From: JACKCD01 sp041390905
Lineage (GTDB): Bacteria; Chloroflexota; Anaerolineae; Promineifilales; Promineifilaceae
NCBI GenBank assembly: GCA_041390905.1
Contig: JAWKPA010000013.1
Coordinates: 1,240,001-1,304,000, forward strand
Length of the DNA: 64,000 bases
Reading direction: 5' to 3'
The notes under the pieces were generated by a model that saw only the letters and a list, made by a program, of their open reading frames with translations, was not told where the DNA came from and ran no database searches. Positions 49,428 through 58,862 of the stretch are shown here, piece by piece. Positions within the stretch are counted from its first letter, which is position 1. Every line of letters begins with the position of its first letter. The position numbers were made by a program, and so were the translations under genes.

Positions 49428-49481
49428 TAGGGAGTAGGGTGTATTCTTTACACCCTACTCCCTACTCCCCACTCCCTACGC
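49425..49481. repeat. Heptad hairpin (unit AGTAGGG)
   Basis: AGTAGGG heptamers on the left and CCCTACT heptamers on the right, between two convergent genes. It overlaps both stop regions. Confidence 0.87.
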
Positions 49482-51935
49482 CTTAATCTTCTTCATCTGT
49501 GGGTCATAAAACGGCCGTAAAGAGACCTCCGCCGGATACAGCTTCCCGGCAATGTCAATTTCCCACTTTCCCTGGGCGATATAAACGGCCGTTATCGCCT
49601 CCCCCGCCTCAATCATAAACAGCCCCACCGCGCCACCCAGCGAAAACCCATACGACCCCGCCCGTACATACCCCACCGGCACCCCGTTGCGGTAAACCAC
49701 TTCCGCGTGAAACAGCAGCGGATTCGGGTCTTTTACCAGCACCTGTGCCAAACGGCGCGTCAAAGCCCCTTGCGCCTTTTTCGCCACCACCGCCTCCTTG
49801 CCAATAAACCCACCCGGCTTCTGCAAATCCACGGCAAACCCCAGCCCCACCTCAAACGGGTCATCGGTATTATCAATATCGTGGCCGTAATCTCGGTATC
49901 CCTTTTCCATCCGCAGGCTCGCCAGTGCCTTCAGCCCGGCATGGCGCAAGCCAAACGGCTCGCCCGCCGCCACAATCACATCATACACATGCACCGCCTG
50001 CTCCGCCGGGACATACAGCTCATACCCCAGTTCACCCAAATAGGTAATGCGAATGCACAGCACTTTGGCGTAGCCAATTTCAATTTCGCGGGCGCAGCGG
50101 AAGGGGAAAGCGGCGTTGGACAAATCGGCCGTGGTCAGCGTTTGCAGCAAATCGCGGGATTTTGGCCCCTGAATGTTGATTTGGGCATAAGCCGCAGTCA
50201 TATCCGTCACAAAGGCGTGGTCATCGCGCCCAATGTGCCGCTTCATCCACGTTTCGGCGTGGCGGTGCATGGTGTCAGTCACCACCACCCAATATTTTTC
50301 TTCATCCAGCTTGGTCACGGTCAAGTCGGCTTCCAGTTTACCCGTTTCGTTCAGCCAGGGGGTGTAGGTAATCTGGTTGACCGTATCGGCTACGTTGTTG
50401 GCAGAAATGTGGTTCAGGATTCGGCCGGCGTCCCGCCCCTGCACCAAAAATTTGGACATAAACGACATGTCCATCAAAATCACCCCATCACGCGCAGCCT
50501 GGTGTTCCGCTTCCCACCACGGGAACCAATTCTCCCGCCCCCACGACAACGCCTCCACTTTTGGCTCAAACCCAGCCGGGGCATACCAATCCGCCCCTTC
50601 CCAGCCGCTAACATCCCTGAAATACGCCCCCTGTGCCACCAAACGCTCGTGCAGCGGCGACCGTTTCGCACCCCTGGCCGTTTGGTAAGACATATTGGGG
50701 TAATGGCAACGATACACCATCCCTAATGATTCCACCGTGCGGTGGCGGCGGTATTCCGGCGTGTTTTGGTAAACGTGCAGCCGATCAATGTTAAAGCCAG
50801 TCACATCCACGTCCGGCGTGCCGTTAATGATCCAGTGCGCCATCATCCGCCCCACGCCGCCGCCGGTTAAAATACCGATGGAGTTTAGCCCGGCCGCAAC
50901 AAAATAATTCCGCAGTTCCGGTGCTTCGCCAATAATCGGCTTTAGGTCGGGGGTAAAGCTCTCAGGGCCACAGAAAAACTTTTTGATCCCGATTTCCAGC
51001 GTAACCGGCACCCGCGACATCGCCTTTTCCAAAAATGGGGTCATGCGCTCCCAGTCGGGCGGGATTTCGCCAAAGGAGAAGTCGTTGGGGATGCGGTTAA
51101 TGTTCCAGGGGGCGCAAACAGGCTCAAACAGCCCCACCATAATCCCCCCCACTTCTTCCCGATAGTAGCCGTAGTGGGAGGGGTCTTCCAGAACGGGCAT
51201 GTTGGGCGGCAAATCCTTGAGTTCCTCGGTAATCAAATAATAATGCTCGGCCGCCTGATTGGGGATATTGACCCCGGCCATCTCGCCAAACTGCCGCGCC
51301 CACATCCCGGCGCAGTTCACCACATACTCAGCCTGAATGTCGCCGTAGTTGGTGCGAACGCCTGCCACGGCACCGTTTTTCTTGATGATGCCCGTGGCCG
51401 CCACCCCCTCAAGGATGGTTGCCCCCTGCTGCCGCGCCCCTCTTGCCAACGCCATCGTCACGTCTACCGGGTTTACACGGCCATCTTCTTTGACATAAAA
51501 ACCAGCTTTCAAATCATCTACTCGCGCCAGAGGAAACAACTCTTTGATTTCTTGAGGAGAAATTTCGTGTACATCCACGCCGCAGTAGCGGTTGAAAGCA
51601 GCAACACGGCGGAATTCTTCCAGCCGGTCGGCGTTGCTGGCAACCTCGATAAAACCGACGGGTTTGAACCCGGTGGCAAAACCTGTTTCGGCCTCCAGCC
51701 GGCCGTAAAGATCCCGCGTGTACTTGCGAAATTCAGTAGACGTTTCCGACGTGGAGCCAAATGTCACCATCAGCCCGGCGGCGTGCCAGGTTGTGCCAGA
51801 GGTTAGCTGATCGCGTTCCAGCAAAACCACGTCTTTCCAGCCCATGTGCGCCAGGTGGTAGGCAGTGGAACACCCAATAACGCCGCCACCAACGATGACG
51901 ACGCGAGCCTGTTGAGGAAGAACCATATTTGACAT
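49476..51935 (-). CDS. Dimethylglycine/sarcosine dehydrogenase-like FAD oxidoreductase with GcvT domain
   Basis: 819 residues; ATG 51935, or ATG 51926 with better spacing from AAGGA. The N-terminal DAO domain has GGGVIGCSTAYHLA and SGTTWHAAGL, whose His51 matches the covalent-FAD histidine of dimethylglycine and sarcosine dehydrogenases. From about 440 follow the FAO-type linker and GcvT-like folate domains (GVILMDMSFMSKFLVQGRDA, YLGELGYELYVP, RMEKGYRDYGHDIDNTDDPFEVGLGF). It likely demethylates N-methylglycines, passing formaldehyde to tetrahydrofolate. The SHMT-GcvT fusion encoded 2 kb upstream on the same strand fits glycine and one-carbon metabolism. Confidence 0.9.
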   Translation of the reverse strand: MSNMVLPQQARVVIVGGGVIGCSTAYHLAHMGWKDVVLLERDQLTSGTTWHAAGLMVTFGSTSETSTEFRKYTRDLYGRLEAETGFATGFKPVGFIEVASNADRLEEFRRVAAFNRYCGVDVHEISPQEIKELFPLARVDDLKAGFYVKEDGRVNPVDVTMALARGARQQGATILEGVAATGIIKKNGAVAGVRTNYGDIQAEYVVNCAGMWARQFGEMAGVNIPNQAAEHYYLITEELKDLPPNMPVLEDPSHYGYYREEVGGIMVGLFEPVCAPWNINRIPNDFSFGEIPPDWERMTPFLEKAMSRVPVTLEIGIKKFFCGPESFTPDLKPIIGEAPELRNYFVAAGLNSIGILTGGGVGRMMAHWIINGTPDVDVTGFNIDRLHVYQNTPEYRRHRTVESLGMVYRCHYPNMSYQTARGAKRSPLHERLVAQGAYFRDVSGWEGADWYAPAGFEPKVEALSWGRENWFPWWEAEHQAARDGVILMDMSFMSKFLVQGRDAGRILNHISANNVADTVNQITYTPWLNETGKLEADLTVTKLDEEKYWVVVTDTMHRHAETWMKRHIGRDDHAFVTDMTAAYAQINIQGPKSRDLLQTLTTADLSNAAFPFRCAREIEIGYAKVLCIRITYLGELGYELYVPAEQAVHVYDVIVAAGEPFGLRHAGLKALASLRMEKGYRDYGHDIDNTDDPFEVGLGFAVDLQKPGGFIGKEAVVAKKAQGALTRRLAQVLVKDPNPLLFHAEVVYRNGVPVGYVRAGSYGFSLGGAVGLFMIEAGEAITAVYIAQGKWEIDIAGKLYPAEVSLRPFYDPQMKKIKA

Positions 51936-51967
51936 ATCCTTATTTTTCCTATCCTTAAAATAGTAGC

Positions 51968-51985
51968 CGAGGATTCCAATCCTCG
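51968..51985. repeat. CGAGGATT hairpin
   Basis: CGAGGATT and AATCCTCG with a 2-nt centre, followed by CTTTT on the plus strand. It may terminate weakly; it is between the VOC and dehydrogenase genes. Confidence 0.6.
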
Positions 51986-52006
51986 CTTTTGTTTAAGCCT
52001 GCGCTC

Positions 52007-52405
52007 TTAATCAGGCACAATTTCTTCGTAAAGCTCAACCCTGTTGCCATCCAGGTCTCGAAGCCAACCATGTCTGCCACGCTCCCATTCAAGAACATGA
52101 TCTTCAACGAGTACATTTTGAGCGCGAAGCTGTTCGAGCAATTCAGCCAAATCATCTACCCGCAAATTGAGCATAAAGCCACGCTCGGTTGCCGCTAATG
52201 CGACCCTGGCCTGGTTAATGGCAAAGACCGGGTTCTCCCGCAGGAGAGATGTGGCGGCATCGCGGGTGGGGAAAACATGGTAATAACCAATACCATCTGG
52301 ATGTGGCTCCATCACAATGCCCAGCTTTTCTTCGTACCAACGTGCAAGCCGCGCCGCGTCCATGCTGTCAATAAAAACCCCGCCGATCCCCTGTACCATT
52401 GCCAT
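52007..52405 (-). CDS. VOC (glyoxalase/bleomycin-resistance fold) family protein
   Basis: 132 residues from ATG 52405, with GGAGG 7 nt upstream. Two beta-alpha-beta-beta-beta modules: GIGGVFIDSMDAARLARWYEEKLGI and RGFMLNLRVDDLAELLEQL, ending WLRDLDGNRVELYEE. The metal-ligand Glu near the end (VELYEE) is present; the first-module ligand is not obvious. Family roles include isomerases, dioxygenases and drug binding; the substrate is unknown. Same strand as its neighbours. Confidence 0.87.
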   Translation of the reverse strand: MAMVQGIGGVFIDSMDAARLARWYEEKLGIVMEPHPDGIGYYHVFPTRDAATSLLRENPVFAINQARVALAATERGFMLNLRVDDLAELLEQLRAQNVLVEDHVLEWERGRHGWLRDLDGNRVELYEEIVPD

Positions 52406-52424
52406 TTTTATTCCTCCAGAAATA

Positions 52425-53675
52425 CTACAGCGCACGTATCAATTTTTCAGCAAACACCGCTGGCTCACTTTTTTCAATCTTGAGATCCGTTGCGCCGTGC
52501 CAGACGAGGAAGTCACGCATGGCGTTGGCAACCCCGGCGACAAGTTCATCATCTGGTGCAATGCCTGGCTCCAGATACAGTGCATTCAAATACAACACCC
52601 CGGATTGGCGATCCAGCCTGGGGTCAAAGCGACCCACCAGCCTGTCCTTGTGCAGAATGGGGAAGCTGAAGTAGCCGTAAACACGTTGGTCGGCCGGCTT
52701 GTAGCATTCCAGCAGTTGGTTAAACCCCCACAACTTTTGATCCCGATCCCCTGCCCAGAAAAGCGAATCGAAAGGTGCCAGAAACGTGGTGCGGGCTGCC
52801 TGCAAATCACCCGCCGCTGCCTGTTGCAGCAGCGGCAGATTGTCACGATGCACCCACCACGTTTTGTTGCCATTCACAGACTCACCCAGAATTTCAACCA
52901 CCGCGCCTTCTGCGATGAGCGACTTGACCAGCGAGCGGGCGGGGGTGGCTCGCATGTAGGCGTAGAAGGTCAGGTTGCGTGGCTCAAAAACACCCAGCCC
53001 TTTTGCCGCCTGTTCCAAACAAAAGCGGCGAGCTGCGTCTGGCTCCACCGGGGTGGTATCAACCCAATCCGGCAACACGCGCTCTGTGGCGGCATACACC
53101 CGTTGGAAGTTGGCCCGATCAGCGACCATGAGATCGCCCCAGGCAAACAAGGCTTCGAGTGCATTTTTAGACGGCCGCCAATCGTACCATTCCCCCCGTT
53201 TGGCATCTTTATCCTCAAAATCGCCAACGCGCAGCCCGCCTTCTGTGCGGATACGCGCCAGGGTTTGCTCTGCTAGTTCATGGTTGCCCGTTTTGCTTGC
53301 CCATTCGTGAAAGCTGGGATTGTAGCTAACTTTGCGATCTACCCGCCATCGGTGATAGCGATAATGTTGTAGCGGGATGATGCTGGCAGCGTGACCCCAG
53401 CCTTCATAAAGCAGACGCTGCCCGTCACGGTAAATGAGCTTGTGGAAATCATCCAGGTCGTAGGAGCCGAAGCGTGCCCACAGGGTTACGTCATGGGCGC
53501 GGTTAACAACGTGCAGCGTGTCAACCTGCACATAGCCAAGTGCTTGCACCATATTAACGATGGCATCGGGTAAGGGGGCCGATTCTGCACCATTGGGTTT
53601 TGTTAGATGCTGGACGTGTAATACGGTGGCCCTGAGTGCCGAAAGCGGGTAAAGCGTGCTGGATTTTTTTGCCAT
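52425..53675 (-). CDS. YcaQ/AlkX-family winged-helix DNA glycosylase-like protein
   Basis: 416 residues from ATG 53675. It belongs to the HTH_42 family, whose members unhook interstrand crosslinks or excise alkylated bases. The family catalytic QxD appears as QVDT (ALGYVQVDTLHVVNRAHD), followed by the aromatic YEGWGHAASIIPL block and winged-helix domains through FLAPFDSLFWAGDRDQKLWGF. The QxD motif argues for an active glycosylase. No ribosome binding site is obvious. Not operon-linked to uvrA. Confidence 0.87.
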   Translation of the reverse strand: MAKKSSTLYPLSALRATVLHVQHLTKPNGAESAPLPDAIVNMVQALGYVQVDTLHVVNRAHDVTLWARFGSYDLDDFHKLIYRDGQRLLYEGWGHAASIIPLQHYRYHRWRVDRKVSYNPSFHEWASKTGNHELAEQTLARIRTEGGLRVGDFEDKDAKRGEWYDWRPSKNALEALFAWGDLMVADRANFQRVYAATERVLPDWVDTTPVEPDAARRFCLEQAAKGLGVFEPRNLTFYAYMRATPARSLVKSLIAEGAVVEILGESVNGNKTWWVHRDNLPLLQQAAAGDLQAARTTFLAPFDSLFWAGDRDQKLWGFNQLLECYKPADQRVYGYFSFPILHKDRLVGRFDPRLDRQSGVLYLNALYLEPGIAPDDELVAGVANAMRDFLVWHGATDLKIEKSEPAVFAEKLIRAL

Positions 53676-53683
53676 AAGAAGAC

Positions 53684-53757
53684 GGTAGGACAAGTTGGTC
53701 AACTTGTCCTACCTTTTGTAACCCGCCGGAAAAAGGGCGTAGGCGATACGCCCCTAC
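53684..53757. repeat. Two hairpins: GGTAGGACAAGTT and GGGCGTA types
   Basis: GGTAGGACAAGTTG pairs with CAACTTGTCCTACC (53684-53714). GGGCGTAGGCGATACGCCC lies at 53731-53750 and resembles 1832-1850. Confidence 0.75.
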
Positions 53758-53775
53758 AGGTGTCGTCTTTGCCTG

Positions 53776-56700
53776 CTATTTTTTGCGGCTGGGGAAGCGT
53801 GACAGAACTGTTGCCCCATCTGGCACCGGGAAGCGCTGTCCGAGCGCGTTGCTGTTGGGCAGCTTGAGTGCCCGGCTGCCGCCGCCCGTTTGGTAAATGG
53901 CAAGTTGAGTACCCTCGCTACTCATGCCGGCCGGAACTATCGCCTGCCCCAGCAAATATCCCTCGCTATCAATGGCGCAACTGGTCACATGGCCGATCAC
54001 CTTGCCCCGCTTATCCAGAACCGGGTCGCCCGTTTCGGGGCGGCGCACCCCTTTTTCGTTCATGCGGAAGCGCACCAGTTCACGGCTACGGCCGGCTTCG
54101 CTGGCAATAAAGGCATCGCGGCCAATGAAGAACGGCTTCCATAGCTTGAGGAAGCTGGCAAAACCAGCATCACCAGGGGTGAGGTTGTGCGCCCCGGCCA
54201 GTTCATGGCCGTAAAGCGGTAGCCCGGCTTCGGTGCGGGTGCTGTCGCGGGCGGCCAGGCCACATGGCTTCAGGCCAAATGGCTCTCCGGCGGCCAGCAG
54301 CGCATTCCAGAAATCTACCACCTGGTCAGGGTGAACAAACAGCTCAAAGGCCACGCGCTCGCCGGTGTAGCCGGTGCGGGAGATGATGAGATCAAAGCCG
54401 CCAAGCGTCCCTTCGAGCAGCCCTGCCCAGGGAAGCTTTTTGAGGTCTGCCAGCAGCTTGCTGTCGCCGCCCAGTGCCAGCAAAACGTTGAGGCTGGCGG
54501 GGCCTTGCAGGGCGATGTCTACGCGGCAGTCGGTTCCATGGGCGGGGTCGCGCAAGTCGCGCAGGGTGACGGGATGGGTAATGCGGGCAAACGGCCGTTT
54601 CCCGTCAATCATCACCCGCCCCTCATTTACCGCGTTCAGCCACGCCCAATCCTTGTCGTTGTTAGAGGCATTGACCACCAGCAGAAAGCGGTCGGCACTG
54701 CGGCGGTACACCAGCAAATCGTCCACCACCGAGCCATCGGGCAGAAGAAGGTAGGTGTATTGCGAACGGCCGTTTGCCAGCGTCGTCACATCATTGGTCG
54801 TCACCGCGTTCAGAAAATCCACCACATGCGGCCCGCTGGCCTCCAGCACCCCCATATGGCTCACGTCAAACAGCCCGGCCGCTTCCCGCACAACGCGGTG
54901 TTCCTCGCTCACGCCGCCGTACCAAACCGGCATTTCATAGCCACCAAACGGCACGATTCTTGCCCCCAGGGCTACATGGGTGTCATAGAGCCGCGTCCGC
55001 AGCATGGGCGGGTTGGCAGGTTCTTCCCAGCTAAAAACGGGCAGCGGGTCGCCACCGGCCACGTTTTGCTGGCCGACAAAGTACGGTTTATTGCGAATAA
55101 CGGCCGTTTCGTCCCCCGCCACCGCCACCGGGCTATCCGGGCTAAAGGTTGTCACCACCACCGGCCCCGGCAGCTTGCCGTGCAGGTCGTCAAACTGGGC
55201 ATAACCATCGGAAAGAGCTTGCAGCCAAACGGCCGTTTCCCCCGCCAACCCCTTGTCCGCCACATGCAAATGGTACTGGTCATCCGCCACCCGCTGCACC
55301 ACACCGGCAACCCCTTCTCCATCCACAAACAAATACGTCCCCTGCGCGTCGCCACTCCCCAACGCCGCCACATCGCTTGCCAACGCCAGATTCAAAAACT
55401 CGCTTGCCTTGTCGCCGCGAATTGCCACGCTGCTACCGGACGCTTCCACATCTCCCAGCCGCCGCAGCTTCCGCACCAGTGCCCGCCCATGCTGCAACGC
55501 CGTGTAGCTGACCTTCGCTCGCAGATCCGTCTTGCCACCCGGCGCGGCATAGGTAAACGGCGCACACCCTTTCAGCACCGTGGCAATCGCCTCCGCCAGC
55601 ATGTCAATTTCCGCATCCCCAAAGCCAAGCTGGCTGATCCACACCGTGCCAATCCGCAGCCCGGTCGGGTTAAACGCCCCCTTGTCCCCCGGAATCGTGT
55701 TGCGGTTCAGCACAATCCCGGCCACGTCCAAAATCCGAGCCGCCATGTCGCCGGACAAGCTCACCCCGTTGGCACTTACGCTCTTGCAATCCACCAGCAG
55801 CAGATGGTTTTCGCTGCCGCCACCGACAATCCGCAATCCATGCTCGCTTAATTTTTGTGCCAGCCGGCTGGCATTGCTCACAATCCGCTTTTGCAGTGCC
55901 ACAAACTGCTCCGATTTTGCCAGCTTCAGTGCCACCGACAGCGCGGCAATGGTGTTCAGATGCGGCCCACCCTGCTCGCCGGGGAAAACGGCGCGGTCAA
56001 TCTTCCGCGCCACATCCCGCCGATGGGTCATAATCATCGCCCCGCGTGGCCCGCACAAGCTTTTGTGCGTGGTTGTGGACACCACATCAGCGATGCCAAT
56101 GGGGCTGGGGTGAACGCCGCTGGCAACCAGCCCGGAAATGTGGGCGATGTCGGCCAGCAAATATGCCCCGCACTTGTCGGCAATGGCGCGGAACCGCTGC
56201 CAGTTGACCACCATCGGGTAAGCGGAGTACCCGGCTACAATGATTTGGGGCTTGGCCTCAAGGGCAATCTTTTCAATGGCATCGTAATCCAGCAGCTCGG
56301 TTTGCTCGTCAACATAGTAGGGGACGCTGTTGTACAGTTTGCCAGTGCGGTTGGCGCGGGCACCGTGGGAAAGGTGTCCCCCGTCATTCAGGTTCAGCCC
56401 CATAATGGTGTCGCCCGGCTGTATGAGAGCTGTATAAACGGCATTGTTGGCGGGTGCGCCACTAAGCGGCTGCACGTTGACAAACAGGTTGTCGGCGCTA
56501 ATGCCGTTGGCGGCAAATAGTTCGGCTGCACGGCGGCGGGTCAGGGCTTCCAGCACATCGGCATATTCAACCCCCTTGTAATAGCGTGGGTCGCTGTAGC
56601 GGCGATAATGGGCCAGCTCGGCATCAATGTCCATAATGGCACTGGTGGCCTGTTTGCGGCTTTCTTCACGCGGATACCCCTCGGCATAAATATTGCCAAA

Positions 56701-56859
56701 GCCGCTGCTCAATGCTTCGTTGACGGCATCGGGGGCAGCGCTTTCAGAAGCAACCAGGATGATAGTTTCATCCTGGCGACGGTTTTCCAAATCCAGTATT
56801 CGTTTGAGGTCTGGGTCTAGCTCAGTAACTGAACCAGAAAAAATGAAATCGTGGGACAT
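53776..56859 (-). CDS. Serine hydroxymethyltransferase - GcvT fusion with an extra GcvT-like segment
   Basis: 1027 residues from ATG 56859, with GAGGAG 7 nt upstream. Residues 1-432 are a full SHMT, PLP Lys266 in STTTHKSLCGPRG; compared with E. coli GlyA there is an insert after YAEGYP. Residues 620-1027 are a full T protein (aminomethyltransferase) with VPFGGYEMPVWYGG, FDVSHMG, GYTGERVAFELFV and LARDSTRTEAGLPLYGHEL-like blocks. Residues 470-600 resemble a partial, degenerate GcvT N-domain (RGDKASEFLNLALASDV, GTYLFVDGEGVAGVV, NKPYFVGQ). Both enzymes share 5,10-methylene-THF, so the fusion could channel one-carbon units between glycine cleavage and serine synthesis. Confidence 0.92.
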   Translation of the reverse strand: MSHDFIFSGSVTELDPDLKRILDLENRRQDETIILVASESAAPDAVNEALSSGFGNIYAEGYPREESRKQATSAIMDIDAELAHYRRYSDPRYYKGVEYADVLEALTRRRAAELFAANGISADNLFVNVQPLSGAPANNAVYTALIQPGDTIMGLNLNDGGHLSHGARANRTGKLYNSVPYYVDEQTELLDYDAIEKIALEAKPQIIVAGYSAYPMVVNWQRFRAIADKCGAYLLADIAHISGLVASGVHPSPIGIADVVSTTTHKSLCGPRGAMIMTHRRDVARKIDRAVFPGEQGGPHLNTIAALSVALKLAKSEQFVALQKRIVSNASRLAQKLSEHGLRIVGGGSENHLLLVDCKSVSANGVSLSGDMAARILDVAGIVLNRNTIPGDKGAFNPTGLRIGTVWISQLGFGDAEIDMLAEAIATVLKGCAPFTYAAPGGKTDLRAKVSYTALQHGRALVRKLRRLGDVEASGSSVAIRGDKASEFLNLALASDVAALGSGDAQGTYLFVDGEGVAGVVQRVADDQYHLHVADKGLAGETAVWLQALSDGYAQFDDLHGKLPGPVVVTTFSPDSPVAVAGDETAVIRNKPYFVGQQNVAGGDPLPVFSWEEPANPPMLRTRLYDTHVALGARIVPFGGYEMPVWYGGVSEEHRVVREAAGLFDVSHMGVLEASGPHVVDFLNAVTTNDVTTLANGRSQYTYLLLPDGSVVDDLLVYRRSADRFLLVVNASNNDKDWAWLNAVNEGRVMIDGKRPFARITHPVTLRDLRDPAHGTDCRVDIALQGPASLNVLLALGGDSKLLADLKKLPWAGLLEGTLGGFDLIISRTGYTGERVAFELFVHPDQVVDFWNALLAAGEPFGLKPCGLAARDSTRTEAGLPLYGHELAGAHNLTPGDAGFASFLKLWKPFFIGRDAFIASEAGRSRELVRFRMNEKGVRRPETGDPVLDKRGKVIGHVTSCAIDSEGYLLGQAIVPAGMSSEGTQLAIYQTGGGSRALKLPNSNALGQRFPVPDGATVLSRFPSRKK

Positions 56860-56873
56860 ACGAGAACTCCTCT

Positions 56874-56925
56874 AAGAAGAGATTGGCTAGTGTAGCTTCT
56901 TTGCTGATTCCCAATCTCTTGATTT
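56874..56925. repeat. AAGAGATTGG hairpin
   Basis: AAGAGATTGG and CCAATCTCTT flank about 27 nt; a relative of the GGAGATT family without iterated heptamers. Confidence 0.6.
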
Positions 56926-57043
56926 AGCTAATCGCATACTATGAATTTTAGGGTTTTTTGGCAAATTAGCCAATTTGCGCCGATAGCCCTCAATTTGAGA
57001 AATAGGTTGACGAAAGCAGGAAAATGAGGGATTACTTGATTCT

Positions 57044-57961
57044 GTGACACTGCATCAAAAAATATCAGCCTTCTTGCGCAACCGCCACGTTTCTTTTTAT
57101 CGGTTGGAGTTGGGTTTGTTACTAACACCTTTTTTGCTGGGAACGGCCGTTCTCCTCATCCTCCCCATGCTGCTCACCACCGTCCTCGCCTTCACCAACT
57201 ACAACGCCTTTGCGCCACCACAATGGAACGGGCTGCAAAACTTCCTCACTATCTTTCAGCGCGAACTATTCTGGATCGCCGTGCGGAACTCACTAGTCTA
57301 CACAAGTTTCTCAGTCCCCCTGCAATTACTCGGCGCACTATTACTAGCCTTGCTGCTCTACCACCAACGATACGGCGTGCGCGAATATCGCATCGCCGCC
57401 TTTTTGCCATCCGTCATCCCCGAAGTTGCCTATGCCCTCATTTGGCTCTGGATTTTTAACCCGCTCTACGGCCCACTCAACAAACTCCTGGGCTGGGTCG
57501 GGCTGCCAGAGCAAGCCTGGCTCGTCAATACCGCCACCGCCCTGCCATCCTTAATCTTTATGTCATGCTTTCGGCTGGGCGAAGGCATGTTTGTCCTCAT
57601 TGCCGCCCTACAGGGCATTCCCCCCGCCTATTTTCACGCCGCCGCGCTCGATGGTGGCAGCCGCTGGCAAATCCTGCGCCACATCACCCTGCCATTACTG
57701 ACCCCCTGGCTGCTGCTCCTCTTCCTGCGCGACATTCTACTAAGTACGCAAAGCAGCTTTGCCCCAGTGTATATGATGACCGAAGGGGGACCAGGCTACG
57801 CCACCATGCTGCTCCCCTATCTCATCTATGATGAAGCCTTTACTCATTTCCGGCTTGGGAGCGCCGCTGCCATGCTGCTACTCATGTTTGTGGCACTCGG
57901 CATCATCTTATGGCTGCTCTATCAGTTGTTGGGCGGTTGGGGTTACACCGATGAAATCTAG
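57044..57961 (+). CDS. Sugar ABC transporter permease, MalF/UgpA type
   Basis: 305 residues from GTG 57044, six helices. It forms half of the channel of a CUT1-type importer. The EAA loop that contacts the ATPase is FHAAALDGGSRWQILRHITLPLLTPWL (about 200-226). The start has no Shine-Dalgarno. Its stop overlaps the next permease start by 11 nt. No ATPase gene is in the cluster; such systems often use a shared MsmK/UgpC-type ATPase encoded elsewhere. Confidence 0.93.
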   Translation: MTLHQKISAFLRNRHVSFYRLELGLLLTPFLLGTAVLLILPMLLTTVLAFTNYNAFAPPQWNGLQNFLTIFQRELFWIAVRNSLVYTSFSVPLQLLGALLLALLLYHQRYGVREYRIAAFLPSVIPEVAYALIWLWIFNPLYGPLNKLLGWVGLPEQAWLVNTATALPSLIFMSCFRLGEGMFVLIAALQGIPPAYFHAAALDGGSRWQILRHITLPLLTPWLLLLFLRDILLSTQSSFAPVYMMTEGGPGYATMLLPYLIYDEAFTHFRLGSAAAMLLLMFVALGIILWLLYQLLGGWGYTDEI

Positions 57962-58784
57962 CTTCCTCGAAAGCATTCTTTGGCAGGCAGTGGCAATAAC
58001 AATCACCCTGCTCTTTGTCACACCCTTGCTTTGGGTCGTCACCAATTCGCTGCGTCCGGTTGGATTACCTCCACCTCGCACGCTGGAATGGCTGCCGCAA
58101 CCGTCGGCCTGGTCAAACTACAGCACCATTTTCCAGCTCATCCCCCTCAGGCGTCAAATTGGCAACTCACTGTTGGTCAGCACCGTTGGGGCCTTGTTGA
58201 CATTACTCACCGCCTCATGGGCCGCCTTTGCTATGGTGCAATTACCTAAACGGTGGCAAAAGCGACTGGTAGGCTTTGCCATTATCCTGTTAATGGTACC
58301 CAGTGCGGCCGTTTGGCTACCGCGCTATGTCATTTTTACGGTGTTGGGGCTAATTGATACCTACACGGCTCTGTTTGCGCCGGCCGTCATGGGTACCAAA
58401 TCGCTCTATGTGCTAATGTTCTACTGGACGTTTCGCCGCATCCCAACGGAACTATTTGAATCGGCGCGGCTGGACGGAGCCAGCGCGTTACGCATCTGGC
58501 AGCGCATTGCCTTGCCCATGGCGCAGCCAACCGCGTTAGCGGTTTTGCTGCTCACCTTCACCCATTACTGGAGCGACTTTGTAGACCCACTGCTCTTTAT
58601 CAAGTCGGAAGAAAGGTATACGCTGGCCGTTGGCCTGCGGATGTTGCAGCAAATGGCCGTCACCAACTGGTCGCTGCTGTTAGCGGCCGTCATGGTCATG
58701 ACGGCTCCTGTCCTGCTTGTCTATTTGATCATGCAATATTTTATTCGCAGCGAATCCCCCTTAACGCGCTTGCTACGAGGATGA
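57951..58784 (+). CDS. Sugar ABC transporter permease, MalG type
   Basis: 277 residues from ATG 57951, overlapping the first permease by 11 nt. Six helices, with the EAA motif FESARLDGASALRIWQRIALPMAQP (about 165-190). It is the second half of the channel. Order permease-permease-binding protein differs from the more common binding-protein-first order. The longer upstream frame overlaps the first permease and is not credible. Confidence 0.93.
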   Translation: MKSSFLESILWQAVAITITLLFVTPLLWVVTNSLRPVGLPPPRTLEWLPQPSAWSNYSTIFQLIPLRRQIGNSLLVSTVGALLTLLTASWAAFAMVQLPKRWQKRLVGFAIILLMVPSAAVWLPRYVIFTVLGLIDTYTALFAPAVMGTKSLYVLMFYWTFRRIPTELFESARLDGASALRIWQRIALPMAQPTALAVLLLTFTHYWSDFVDPLLFIKSEERYTLAVGLRMLQQMAVTNWSLLLAAVMVMTAPVLLVYLIMQYFIRSESPLTRLLRG

Positions 58785-58862
58785 GAACCATGTTTGGCTA
58801 TACGGTTACAATGCCACTATGAGCCTGATTTTTTTTACATAAACTTGATTGAGGTTCCACAT

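Noticed and set aside
54331..55851. 506-codon open frame antisense to the SHMT-GcvT fusion
   Set aside because: Composition (His, Arg, Gln, Pro-rich) is that of an antisense shadow in a GC-rich gene; the sense product is a clear enzyme.
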